Source: an uncultured Bacteroidales bacterium (lineage in GTDB: Bacteria; Bacteroidota; Bacteroidia; Bacteroidales; UBA932). Taken from it: 35,641 nucleotides of DNA. The first letter of the stretch is position 1. The number at the start of each line of letters is the position of its first letter. Both the position numbers and the translations under genes were made by a program. Of the stretch, positions 27,220 through 34,969 are shown one piece after another. Under the pieces are notes generated by a model that saw only the letters and a list, made by a program, of their open reading frames with translations, was not told where the DNA came from and made no database searches. Location: assembly GCA_902491795.1 (NCBI GenBank), contig CABUIX010000022.1, positions 1-35,641 of the forward strand, given 5' to 3'.

Positions 27220-28902
27220 ATGTTAAAGAACATCAAATACATTTTGGCTGCAGCCTCAGCTGTTCTGATGCTTGGATCCTGCGAGGACTTTCTGAATACG
27301 CCTCCTGTAGATTCACTTCCCGGCGAAGGCTACTATACTACGCCGGCCCATGTTGAACAGGGCGTGCGCGGTGCTTATTCCCTGCTCATCAACATCGAAC
27401 TGCATCAGTACATTTCCTTCTCTGAAGACCGCTCCGACAATGTTTGGGTTGACCCGCAGGCAAACGGTGTCCGTATATGCTGCGAGTCTTCATACTGGAG
27501 AGGAAGCATCGAGACTTCAACCGAACTCGAGTCCCTTTGGGCAGGATGGTACGAAGTCATCAACAACGTGAACACAGTTCTTGAGGCCATTGACGGGGTT
27601 GAATTCACCGACAACGACATCAAGGACCAGTTCACCGGTGAGCTCTATTTCCTCAGGGGATACGCACACTTCGAACTCGCGAGAGCCTTCGGCAATGTTC
27701 CCATCGTTGACCATGTACTCTCAAATTCAGAAGCTGCCGCACTCAAGCAGTCTCCGGCAGTTGACGTGATCAACAACAGGGCCATTGTTGACCTGAAGAA
27801 GGCTGAAGAGCTCCTCCCCTACGAAGACGGAATGTCAGATGCCAACGGCAACCACATTTCCGGCCAGGGAAGGGCAGACAAGATTGTCGCACAGGCAATG
27901 CTCGCAAGGGTATACATGACTCTCAAGGGATTCCCCTTCAACGATGCCACAGCAGCAGAGTCCGCAAAGACCTATCTTGACGACGTGCTCACCTACTCAA
28001 CCAACAACGGTGACAAGTACTGGGCGCCTACCATCACGGAATGGAAGAAGCAGTGGATGACTGATCCCAGCATATCCAACAAGTACCAGATCTTCGCAAT
28101 CCAGCATACCGTAGCAAACGGAAACAAGGTCAGCGCCAATTCAGGACTTTCAGTCAGCGGCGAGTTCTTCCCCAACGGCGGAAGCATTTCAGGAGCCACC
28201 AACGGCGGAGAAATGTCACCGATCTATCCTGAGGCACGTCTCTGGTACGAGTACGATACCAACAACGATCCCAGAGGTGAAGGCCTCGCATTCATGAACG
28301 GATACGACGCCTACGGACAGACACCTGCCTACGGAACCATGACGACCACCTTCACAACAGAAGACGGTGTAGAGTTCAGCGCAGTGGAGAACGCCATCAA
28401 CACCAAGTGGATTCCCTACTATCAGAAGCGTCAGGAGCTCGGAATCAGCTTCGATGACGCAAGCCTCGGATCCAACCCTATGGGATGGCCTCTCAACTTC
28501 CCCATCATCCGTCTTGAGGACATGATGCTTCTGCGCGCAGAGCTCTATGCAGAAGAGGGACAGACAGCTGAAGCGATGAAGCTTGTCAACAGGATCCGCG
28601 AACGTGCAGGCATTGCCCTGCGTCCTGAAAGCCCCAGCGCCGACCAGGCAATGGAGTACATCAAGACCGAAAGGAAGCTTGAACTCTATATGGAAGGCGT
28701 ACGCTGGTTCGACGAAGTGCGCTACGGCGAGTGGGAGGAACTCACAATGGCCAAGTACAACCTCTACAAGGACAACGGACAGTACCGTACAGGTGTGGAC
28801 TACATGAATGTGGAGAACCATCCCCAGAGGTACATCCTCCCGATTCCTTTCGACGAGCTCCAGGCTGTTCCCGGACTCTACGAGCAGAACCCTGACTATT
28901 AG
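27220..28902 (+). CDS. SusD/RagB-like surface glycan-binding lipoprotein (SusD2)
   Basis: The partner lipoprotein of SusC2, 560 residues, a usual SusD length. The signal peptide ends LMLGSC (Cys21), followed by EDFLNTPPVDS, a standard SusD opening. GELYFLRGYAHFELARAFGNVPIVD is cut here only by its motif core RGYAHFELARAFG, the conserved TPR-like helix. The C-terminal region has LMEGVRWFDEVRY-like sequence (YMEGVRWFDEVRYG) and ends RYILPIPFDEL...NPDY, typical of the family. It starts 12 bases after susC2 and ends 18 bases before a terminator. It is fully intact although its partner gene is frameshifted, which suggests that the susC2 break is recent, reversible or a sequencing error. Confidence 0.95.
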   Translation: MLKNIKYILAAASAVLMLGSCEDFLNTPPVDSLPGEGYYTTPAHVEQGVRGAYSLLINIELHQYISFSEDRSDNVWVDPQANGVRICCESSYWRGSIETSTELESLWAGWYEVINNVNTVLEAIDGVEFTDNDIKDQFTGELYFLRGYAHFELARAFGNVPIVDHVLSNSEAAALKQSPAVDVINNRAIVDLKKAEELLPYEDGMSDANGNHISGQGRADKIVAQAMLARVYMTLKGFPFNDATAAESAKTYLDDVLTYSTNNGDKYWAPTITEWKKQWMTDPSISNKYQIFAIQHTVANGNKVSANSGLSVSGEFFPNGGSISGATNGGEMSPIYPEARLWYEYDTNNDPRGEGLAFMNGYDAYGQTPAYGTMTTTFTTEDGVEFSAVENAINTKWIPYYQKRQELGISFDDASLGSNPMGWPLNFPIIRLEDMMLLRAELYAEEGQTAEAMKLVNRIRERAGIALRPESPSADQAMEYIKTERKLELYMEGVRWFDEVRYGEWEELTMAKYNLYKDNGQYRTGVDYMNVENHPQRYILPIPFDELQAVPGLYEQNPDY

Positions 28903-28920
28903 TCCAGTTCAAGACATTGC

Positions 28921-28953
28921 AAAGCCGGCCCTCATGAGCCGGCTTTGTTGTTT
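28921..28953 (+). terminator. Rho-independent terminator after susD2
   Basis: AAAGCCGGC (28921-28929) pairs with GCCGGCTTT (28938-28946) around an eight-base loop. A T-rich tail (TTTGTTGTTT) follows. Its TTTG at 28944-28947 serves as the -33 box for the next gene. Confidence 0.88.
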
Positions 28954-28974
28954 GTCATATTCTTCGTAAATTTG
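28944..28974 (+). promoter_or_regulatory. Bacteroides-type promoter of the DUF6250-like lipoprotein gene
   Basis: TTTG at 28944-28947 and TAAATTTG at 28967-28974 are 19 bases apart, both perfect matches. The ATG at 28981 begins six bases after the -7 box, so the mRNA should be leaderless or nearly so, with the same geometry as at ligA. Confidence 0.75.
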
Positions 28975-28980
28975 GACATT

Positions 28981-29655
28981 ATGCGAAAATTTCTGTACAT
29001 GTCTCTTTTCGCTGCAGCCGCCGTTCTTCATGGCTGTGGCGGAACCAATCAGGAAAATGGACTCAATGCCGAACAATTCAGCAACTACTGGACAGTTGAA
29101 TCGGAATCTCCCGACTACTCAGTCAGTTTTCGCGGTGACACCTGCGAAATTGTCGCGCCTAAGGGGCTGACACTCTGGTTCAACGAAAAGCTCTCCGGAA
29201 ACATCGAAATCGAATACGAAGCCACAGTATTCGATGAGCGCGAAGGCGACAGGCTCAGTGACCTCAACTGCTTCTGGATGGCCACTGACCCGGACGCTCC
29301 TACCGTGTTCGACCGCATGGGTGAAAGAAACGGCGTGTTCGCCAACTGTGCCGCACTGAAACTTTATTACGTGGGCTACGGCGGCAACTGGAACAGCACC
29401 ACAAGATTCCGCAGATATGACGGAGAACCGGATCCAGCCATCATCAAGGAATACAGTGACTCCTCTCATCTGCTCAGGCCGAACCACTGGTACGATATCC
29501 GCCTGGTCTGTGACGGAGGAAAAGTGGAATACTGGATTGACGGGAACCGGATCTTCGAATACGACGACCCCGAACCCTACACAGAAGGATGGTTCGGTTT
29601 CCGAACCACGCTTTCACGCACAGGAATCAGGAACTTCAGGGTAAAGAACCTTTAA
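28981..29655 (+). CDS. DUF6250-like, concanavalin-fold lipoprotein
   Basis: A 224-residue lipoprotein. The ATG at 28981 gives a signal peptide ending LHGC (Cys18). The open frame extends 36 bases upstream only into the terminator and promoter, so I reject that longer start. The mature part is beta-rich with aromatic motifs NCFWMATDP, YYVGYGGNWNSTTRFRRY, NHWYDIRLVCDGGKVEYWIDG and a closing GWFGFRT...RNFRVKNL. This pattern matches my memory of DUF6250, a family related in fold to YesU/DUF1961 and LamG-like jelly rolls, often near rhamnogalacturonan-degrading enzymes. No catalytic activity can be assigned from sequence. It probably forms a transcription unit with the GH2 gene 27 bases downstream. 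Binding of, or lyase action on, pectin fragments is inference from context. Confidence 0.75.
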   Translation: MRKFLYMSLFAAAAVLHGCGGTNQENGLNAEQFSNYWTVESESPDYSVSFRGDTCEIVAPKGLTLWFNEKLSGNIEIEYEATVFDEREGDRLSDLNCFWMATDPDAPTVFDRMGERNGVFANCAALKLYYVGYGGNWNSTTRFRRYDGEPDPAIIKEYSDSSHLLRPNHWYDIRLVCDGGKVEYWIDGNRIFEYDDPEPYTEGWFGFRTTLSRTGIRNFRVKNL

Positions 29656-29682
29656 ATTTCAAAATACAACATTATTAACCGC

Positions 29683-32673
29683 ATGAATTTCAAGAAACTC
29701 ATCATCTGCTTCGCAGTGTTGTTCTGCGGGGCACTTGGCATCGCCCGGGAGAAGTACAACTTCAACTCGGACTGGCTTCTTAAAGTTGGAGACATTCCGT
29801 CGGCAGAGAAGGTCTCATTCAATGACAGGGACTGGGAAAAAGTCACTCTTCCCCACGCATTCAACGAAGACGAGGCCTTCAAGAATGACATACGAGACCT
29901 CACAGACACCGTTATGTGGTATCGCAAGCACTTCGTGCTCCCGCGTGAAGCCCGCGGGCAGAAAGTATTCATCGAATTTGAAGGGGCCCGCCAGGGTGTC
30001 GACCTCTATGTCAACGGCAAACTTGTCGGACAGCACGAGAACGGCGTAATGGCATTCGGATTCGACCTAACACCGTATATCAAGACCGGAAAGAATGTAA
30101 TCGCGGTACGCGTCGACAACAACTGGGATTATGCAGAAAGGACAACCGGAGTCAAATACCAGTGGAGCAACATGAATTTCAATGCCAACTACGGCGGCCT
30201 GCCGAAAAACGTATGGCTCCACGTCACCGGAAAGCTCTACCAGACCCTCCCGCTATATTCGAACCTCGGGACAACCGGAGTCTACATCTATGCTTCTGAC
30301 ATGCGCATCAAGTCGCGCACAGCCGTGATACACGCAGAATCAGAAGTCCGCAATGAGACAGGGAAGCCACAGATTGCCGAATACGAGGTTACCATGACCG
30401 ACCCGGACGGCAAGACAGTGGCAAGCTTCGGAAGCGCAGCACCTGTGACCATCCCGGCCGGAGAAAGCGCGACCCTTTCAGCCGAGGACAAGGTCAGCGG
30501 ACTGCATTTCTGGAGTTGGGGCTACGGCTATCTCTACGATGTGAAGACGGCAATAAAGGTTGACGGGAAAGTAATCGACGAGGTCACCACGCGCACCGGT
30601 TTCCGCAAGACGCGCTTTGCAGAAGGCAAGGTATGGCTCAACGACAGGGTAATACAGCTCAAGGGCTACGCCCAGCGCACCTCCAACGAATGGCCGGCAC
30701 TCGGAATGTCAGTCCCTGCATGGCTCAGCGACTACTCCAACGGGCTCATGGTCGAAGGCAACGCAAACCTGGTGCGCTGGATGCATGTGACCCCCTGGAA
30801 ACAGGATGTCGAGTCCTGCGACCGCGTGGGGCTTCTCCAGGCCATGCCCGCAGGTGATGCCGAGAAGGACGCGACGGGCCAGCAGTGGGTGCAGCGCACC
30901 GAAGTAATGAGGGACGCCATCATCTACAACCGCAACAACCCTTCCATCATATTCTACGAATGCGGCAATGAGTCCATCAGCCGTGAGCACATGCTTGAAA
31001 TGAAGGCAATACGCGACAAGTATGACTTCTATGGCGGCCGTGCAATCGGCAGCCGCGAGATGCTCGACATACGCGAAGCCGAATACGGTGGAGAGATGCT
31101 CTACATCAACAAGAGCGCACACTCCCCCTTCTGGGCAACCGAATATTGCCGCGACGAGGGTCTGAGGAAATATTGGGACGAATACTCCTACCCCTATCAT
31201 GTGGAGGGCGCCGGGAATGACGCATTCTATTCCGCCTCCCAGGACAAGATGGTTCCCGGAGACTCGGCGCCATACAATCATAACCAGGACCAGTTTGCGG
31301 TTGAACATGTACGCCGCTGGTACGACTACTACATTGAGCGTCCCGGATCCGGAAGGAGAGTAAGCTCCGGAGGAGTCAAGATAATATTCTCGGACACGAA
31401 CACCCACCACCGCGGGGTTGAGAACTACCGCCGTAGCGGAGTCACGGACGCAATGCGCATCCCCAAGGACTCATGGTTCGTGCATCAGATAATGTGGGAC
31501 GGATGGGTGGATGTCGAAGACTACGGAATCAAGATCCTGGGACACTGGAACTACGATGAAGGTACCGTGAAGCCTGTATATGTCGTATCCACGGCCGATG
31601 AAGTCAAGCTCCTTGTAAACGGAAAGGAAATGCCGGCTCCGAGACGCGAATACCAGTTCCTCTTCACCTTTGACAACGTGAAATTCGAGCCTGGCACCAT
31701 TGAGGCCATAGGATATTCCGGCGGCAAGGAAGTCGCAAGATGCTCGATGGAAACTGCCGGAGCCCCGGCTGCAATAAGGCTCACTGCAATCGAGGACCCC
31801 ACGGGATGGAAGGCCGACGGAGCCGATGTGGCTCTCGTACAGATCGAAGTGGTGGATGCCCAGGGACGCAGATGCCCTCTTGCCAACGACATGATCCACT
31901 ATGAGCTCGAAGGGCCGGCCGAGTGGCGCGGCGGCATCGCACAGGGACCGGACAACTACATTCTCGCGATGGACTTCCCTGTTGAATGCGGAGTCAACCG
32001 TGCGATACTCCGTTCAACCGAATCAGCCGGAAAGGTCACTCTCAAGGCCTCTGCAGAAGGGCTCAAAGGTGCAGAAATATCGCTGGAGACAATCCCATTC
32101 GAAACCGAAGGAGGCCTGAGCCGCTACATTCCCGGAGACGAGCTGCCTGGCAGGCTTGACAGAGGCGAAACCCCTCAGACCCCCTCATACCGTGACTGGG
32201 CGGTTGATGTGGAAATCGTTTCTGCAACTGCGGGCGCAAATGCTGACAAGGCTGTAAACAGCTGGGACGACAATGAACTCAGCGAATGGACCAATGACGG
32301 ACAGCTCTCTACCGGCTGGATACGCTACGAACTCGGCCGCATGGCCCAGATCGATGAAGTCTGCGTCAAGTTCACAGGATGGAGAATGCGCAGCTATCCC
32401 ATTGAGATATACGCGGGTGACGAGCTTGTATGGTCAGGCGAGACACCGCGGAGCCTCGGATATGTGCACATTCCTGTGAAGCCTGTAATGGCCCGTGACA
32501 TCACGATACGCCTCAAGGGTTCGGCCCAGGACGAAGATGCCTTCGGCGGAATAGTCGAAGTGGTTGCACCTGCAGCCGGGGAGCTTGACCTGTTCAAGGC
32601 CAAGAACGCCGATGCTCCGAACAATGAACTGAGGATTGTGGAAATCGAGTTCAAGGAACATCTGCTGCAGTAG
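29683..32673 (+). CDS. Glycoside hydrolase family 2 enzyme with C-terminal discoidin-like domain
   Basis: A 996-residue secreted glycosidase. A signal peptide is followed by the GH2 sugar-binding domain (DLYVNGKLVGQHENG, about 107-121), an Ig-like domain (about 195-305) and the TIM barrel. NPSIIFYECGNES supplies the acid/base Glu430. The nucleophile is probably Glu487 in WATEYCRDEG. Then come DUF4982-like and Ig-like beta domains (about 610-800) and a discoidin/F5-8 type C-like module (about 835-950: WAVDVEIVSATAG, SEWTNDGQ, YPIEIYAGDE). The usual barrel-entry motif is replaced by KGYAQRTSNEWPALG. GH2 covers beta-galactosidase, beta-glucuronidase, arabinopyranosidase and others. In this locus, removal of galactose or glucuronate side chains is plausible but unproven. 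A strong terminator follows. Confidence 0.92.
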   Translation: MNFKKLIICFAVLFCGALGIAREKYNFNSDWLLKVGDIPSAEKVSFNDRDWEKVTLPHAFNEDEAFKNDIRDLTDTVMWYRKHFVLPREARGQKVFIEFEGARQGVDLYVNGKLVGQHENGVMAFGFDLTPYIKTGKNVIAVRVDNNWDYAERTTGVKYQWSNMNFNANYGGLPKNVWLHVTGKLYQTLPLYSNLGTTGVYIYASDMRIKSRTAVIHAESEVRNETGKPQIAEYEVTMTDPDGKTVASFGSAAPVTIPAGESATLSAEDKVSGLHFWSWGYGYLYDVKTAIKVDGKVIDEVTTRTGFRKTRFAEGKVWLNDRVIQLKGYAQRTSNEWPALGMSVPAWLSDYSNGLMVEGNANLVRWMHVTPWKQDVESCDRVGLLQAMPAGDAEKDATGQQWVQRTEVMRDAIIYNRNNPSIIFYECGNESISREHMLEMKAIRDKYDFYGGRAIGSREMLDIREAEYGGEMLYINKSAHSPFWATEYCRDEGLRKYWDEYSYPYHVEGAGNDAFYSASQDKMVPGDSAPYNHNQDQFAVEHVRRWYDYYIERPGSGRRVSSGGVKIIFSDTNTHHRGVENYRRSGVTDAMRIPKDSWFVHQIMWDGWVDVEDYGIKILGHWNYDEGTVKPVYVVSTADEVKLLVNGKEMPAPRREYQFLFTFDNVKFEPGTIEAIGYSGGKEVARCSMETAGAPAAIRLTAIEDPTGWKADGADVALVQIEVVDAQGRRCPLANDMIHYELEGPAEWRGGIAQGPDNYILAMDFPVECGVNRAILRSTESAGKVTLKASAEGLKGAEISLETIPFETEGGLSRYIPGDELPGRLDRGETPQTPSYRDWAVDVEIVSATAGANADKAVNSWDDNELSEWTNDGQLSTGWIRYELGRMAQIDEVCVKFTGWRMRSYPIEIYAGDELVWSGETPRSLGYVHIPVKPVMARDITIRLKGSAQDEDAFGGIVEVVAPAAGELDLFKAKNADAPNNELRIVEIEFKEHLLQ

Positions 32674-32682
32674 ACTTTTGGC

Positions 32683-32720
32683 AAGTCCGGCAAATTTCAT
32701 GATGAATTTGCCGGACTTTT
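32683..32720 (+). terminator. Rho-independent terminator after the GH2 gene
   Basis: A perfect 14-bp stem is formed by 32683-32696 (AAGTCCGGCAAATT) and 32705-32718 (AATTTGCCGGACTT), around an eight-base loop. Four T follow, then further T-rich sequence. It starts ten bases after the GH2 stop. Confidence 0.93.
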
Positions 32721-32776
32721 CCTTAATTTTTAGTATATTCGTTCGATTAACCAATAATGCCAAACTATAGCCAACA

Positions 32777-34117
32777 ATGAAAAAGGTAATTTTGTTTGCG
32801 GCTGCCCTTCTGATGGCAGCCGGTTCCGCAAGCGCCCAATTCGGTGTTTTTGCTCCTTCTGAAACCAAGACCGTCAAGGATCCTGTCACCGGTGTGCAGC
32901 TCAAGGTCCTCACCAACACCGACAAGAACGACAAGTTCATCTACCAGACGGATCCGATGTGGACTCCTGACGGAAAGTATCTGCTTTTCCGTTCTTCCGA
33001 CAGAGGCGACGGCCAGACATTGACCCGCACCACACCCGACGGAAAGGAAGTAAAGTACAAACCTTCACAGTATTACTTCATTGAGGTTTCTTCAGGAAAA
33101 ATCATCCAGGCGACTGACGGCCAGGTTGGCTCAGCCTTCCTTGCGAACAAGTCCGACAGAATGTTCATCAACAGGGTCGAGAACGGCGAGTGGAAAATGT
33201 ACGTGATGGACCTTGCAAAATATTTTGCCGATGCAAAGAAAGGTGCGGCAGGCAGTTTCGACAGCTATCTCCAGTACATAGGAACATTCCCCGAGTCTGC
33301 GGAAATGGGACAGCCGGGCGGCTGGTGCGTGAACAGTGACGACACCTATGCCTACATCACAGTCACGAGGGAAGGGACACCCGAGGAAAGGGCTGCAATG
33401 GAAGCCAAGGCATTCGTGCCCCGCGATGACCAGCCCAAGAAGGTCGGGCAGACACTCTGCGGCATCCGCAAGATGAACCTCAAGACCGGCGAGGTCACGA
33501 TTCTCGCCAACATGGACTTCCGCGTAGGTCATATCCAGGCCAGCCGTTTCCGTCCTGAAGAGATAGTCTTCTGCTGCGAGACAGGAGGTGACGCCGACCA
33601 GAGAATGTGGTATGCAAATGCAAATGACAACACCTACAAGCCTCTGTATATAGAGACTCCCCTCGACTGGGTAACCCACGAGACTTTCGGAACCGAAGAT
33701 TATGTCTATTTCAACATCCTCGGATGGCAGGACCGTCTCCGCAAGCAGGCAAACGGCATCTTCCGCATCAACCTCAGGACCGACGACGTGGACTGCCTCG
33801 GCAATGTGGAAATGGACAAGGACCGTTCTTCGTCTCTGACCGGACGCGGGTTCTGGCACTGCAACTCGACACGCGACAACCAGTGGGCTTGCGGCGACAC
33901 CTTCGCAGGCAGCGTATGGATCATCAATGTTGCCACAGGACACAAGTATCAGATCGCGTCAGACACCAAGATGGCTCCCGACCACGCACAGCCTTTCTTC
34001 AGCCCCGACGGAACCAAGCTCTGCTTCCAGTCAGGACACTACTCTGACGGGAAGAGACTCAACCTCGTGATGGTGGACCTCACGAAGCTTCCTTTCTTCC
34101 GCGAATACAACAAATAA
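32777..34117 (+). CDS. Secreted PL22-type oligogalacturonate lyase, variant metal site
   Basis: A 446-residue protein with the seven-bladed propeller layout of PL22 oligogalacturonate lyases, which split short galacturonate oligomers by beta-elimination. Conserved elements are VGHIQASRF (His252), CETGGDADQRMW, VTHETF (His301), GFWHCN (His361) and DHAQPFFSPDG (His403). In the Yersinia enzyme I recall Mn2+ ligands arranged QxxHxH at this last site. Here the corresponding positions read Ala400, His403, Gln405, so metal binding may differ. Classical PL22 enzymes are cytosolic; this one has a clear Sec signal peptide (MKKVILFAAALLMAAGSASA, then Gln), placing it in the periplasm. The upstream gap holds the GH2 terminator and a weak TATATTCG box (32734-32741) with no well-placed -33 box. 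A close relative with a different pectic substrate is possible. Confidence 0.85.
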   Translation: MKKVILFAAALLMAAGSASAQFGVFAPSETKTVKDPVTGVQLKVLTNTDKNDKFIYQTDPMWTPDGKYLLFRSSDRGDGQTLTRTTPDGKEVKYKPSQYYFIEVSSGKIIQATDGQVGSAFLANKSDRMFINRVENGEWKMYVMDLAKYFADAKKGAAGSFDSYLQYIGTFPESAEMGQPGGWCVNSDDTYAYITVTREGTPEERAAMEAKAFVPRDDQPKKVGQTLCGIRKMNLKTGEVTILANMDFRVGHIQASRFRPEEIVFCCETGGDADQRMWYANANDNTYKPLYIETPLDWVTHETFGTEDYVYFNILGWQDRLRKQANGIFRINLRTDDVDCLGNVEMDKDRSSSLTGRGFWHCNSTRDNQWACGDTFAGSVWIINVATGHKYQIASDTKMAPDHAQPFFSPDGTKLCFQSGHYSDGKRLNLVMVDLTKLPFFREYNK

Positions 34118-34140
34118 ATTCAGCTCATACAACAAACCGT

Positions 34141-34183
34141 AAGGTGAGTGCATGGAGTGATCTCCTGCACTCACCTTTGTTTT
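34141..34183 (+). terminator. Rho-independent terminator after the PL22 gene
   Basis: A 12-bp stem (34141-34152 with 34166-34177) encloses a second 4-bp stem (GGAG with CTCC) after a one-base bulge. TTTGTTTT follows. Its TTTG (34176-34179) also forms the -33 box of the next gene. Confidence 0.93.
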
Positions 34184-34205
34184 CACCGAAAAAAAACCTA
34201 ATTTG
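34176..34205 (+). promoter_or_regulatory. Promoter of the SIMPL-domain gene, fused to the preceding terminator
   Basis: TTTG at 34176-34179 lies 19 bases before TAATTTG at 34199-34205, a -7 box one base shorter than TAnnTTTG. The predicted transcript start is at about 34211. That base is also the A of an in-frame ATG. Confidence 0.5.
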
Positions 34206-34249
34206 GCAGCATGTCCCGGACAATCCGGGACACCAATAAAACAACCGAC

Positions 34250-34954
34250 ATGAACAATTCAAGATTTATCCTCGGCGCATCCTTCATTGCAGGATGCCTG
34301 ATACTGGGACTCTGTGCAGTCTGGGCGACAAAAACAAACCGCTCGTTCGACAGGACAGTGGCGGTAAAGGGTCTGTGCGAAAGACAGGTGAAGGCAGACA
34401 AGGTTATTTGGCCCCTTGCATACAAGTTCGGCGGCAACAGCCTGACCGAAATGTATGCCCGCGCAAATTCGATGAACGGGAAGATCGTGGAATTCCTTAC
34501 CTCAGCCGGAGTCCCGGAAGACGAAATATCCGTGAATCCTCCTGCAATAGAGGACAACCGCGCCGTATCCTACAACAACAACGCGACATACAATTACCTG
34601 ATCACTTCCGTGGTAACAGTATATTCCGAAAACATAGACCTGGTCATTGAACTGCAGAACAGGGTCGGCGAACTCATAGCGCAGGGTGTTCCGGTCGGAA
34701 CTGCAGATTCATGGTCAAACCCCACCGTCTTCTCGTACAACGGACTCAACGACATAAAGCCCGAAATGATTGAAGAGGCCACCGCCAACGCCCGGGAGGC
34801 CGCACAGAAATTCGCAAAGGACTGCAACAGCCGTCTCGGAAAGATCAAGACGGCCACACAGGGGCAGTTCACAATCACGGACAGGGACTCCAACACTCCC
34901 TACATCAAGAATGTCAGGGTGGTCACCAGCGTGGAATACTATCTCAATGACTGA
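34250..34954 (+). CDS. SIMPL-domain (DUF541) membrane-anchored protein
   Basis: A 234-residue protein with an N-terminal hydrophobic anchor or uncleaved signal (ILGASFIAGCLILGLCAVWA) and a periplasmic SIMPL/DUF541 domain. It is marked by VAVKGLCERQVKADKV near the start, the VSVNP-like ISVNPPAIED centre and the C-terminal segment EEATANAREAAQKFAKD. Family members (BP26, Oxidative-stress-defence YggE) form ring oligomers of unclear function. Two starts are in frame. The ATG at 34250 gives a protein that begins just before the anchor, typical of relatives, while the ATG at 34211 sits exactly at the predicted transcript start and adds 13 polar residues. I prefer 34250 but cannot exclude a leaderless longer form. 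It is probably not a PUL enzyme. Confidence 0.88.
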   Translation: MNNSRFILGASFIAGCLILGLCAVWATKTNRSFDRTVAVKGLCERQVKADKVIWPLAYKFGGNSLTEMYARANSMNGKIVEFLTSAGVPEDEISVNPPAIEDNRAVSYNNNATYNYLITSVVTVYSENIDLVIELQNRVGELIAQGVPVGTADSWSNPTVFSYNGLNDIKPEMIEEATANAREAAQKFAKDCNSRLGKIKTATQGQFTITDRDSNTPYIKNVRVVTSVEYYLND

Positions 34955-34969
34955 ACTTGACCATGCCGG

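Noticed and set aside
28945..28980. Upstream TTG extension of the DUF6250-like lipoprotein
   Set aside because: The extension is made of terminator and promoter sequence, and the ATG at 28981 gives a proper lipoprotein signal peptide.
32734..32741. TATATTCG as a promoter of the PL22 gene
   Set aside because: The -7 box has one mismatch, and the nearest TTTG lies in the terminator stem at a spacing of 23 bases, too long to call.
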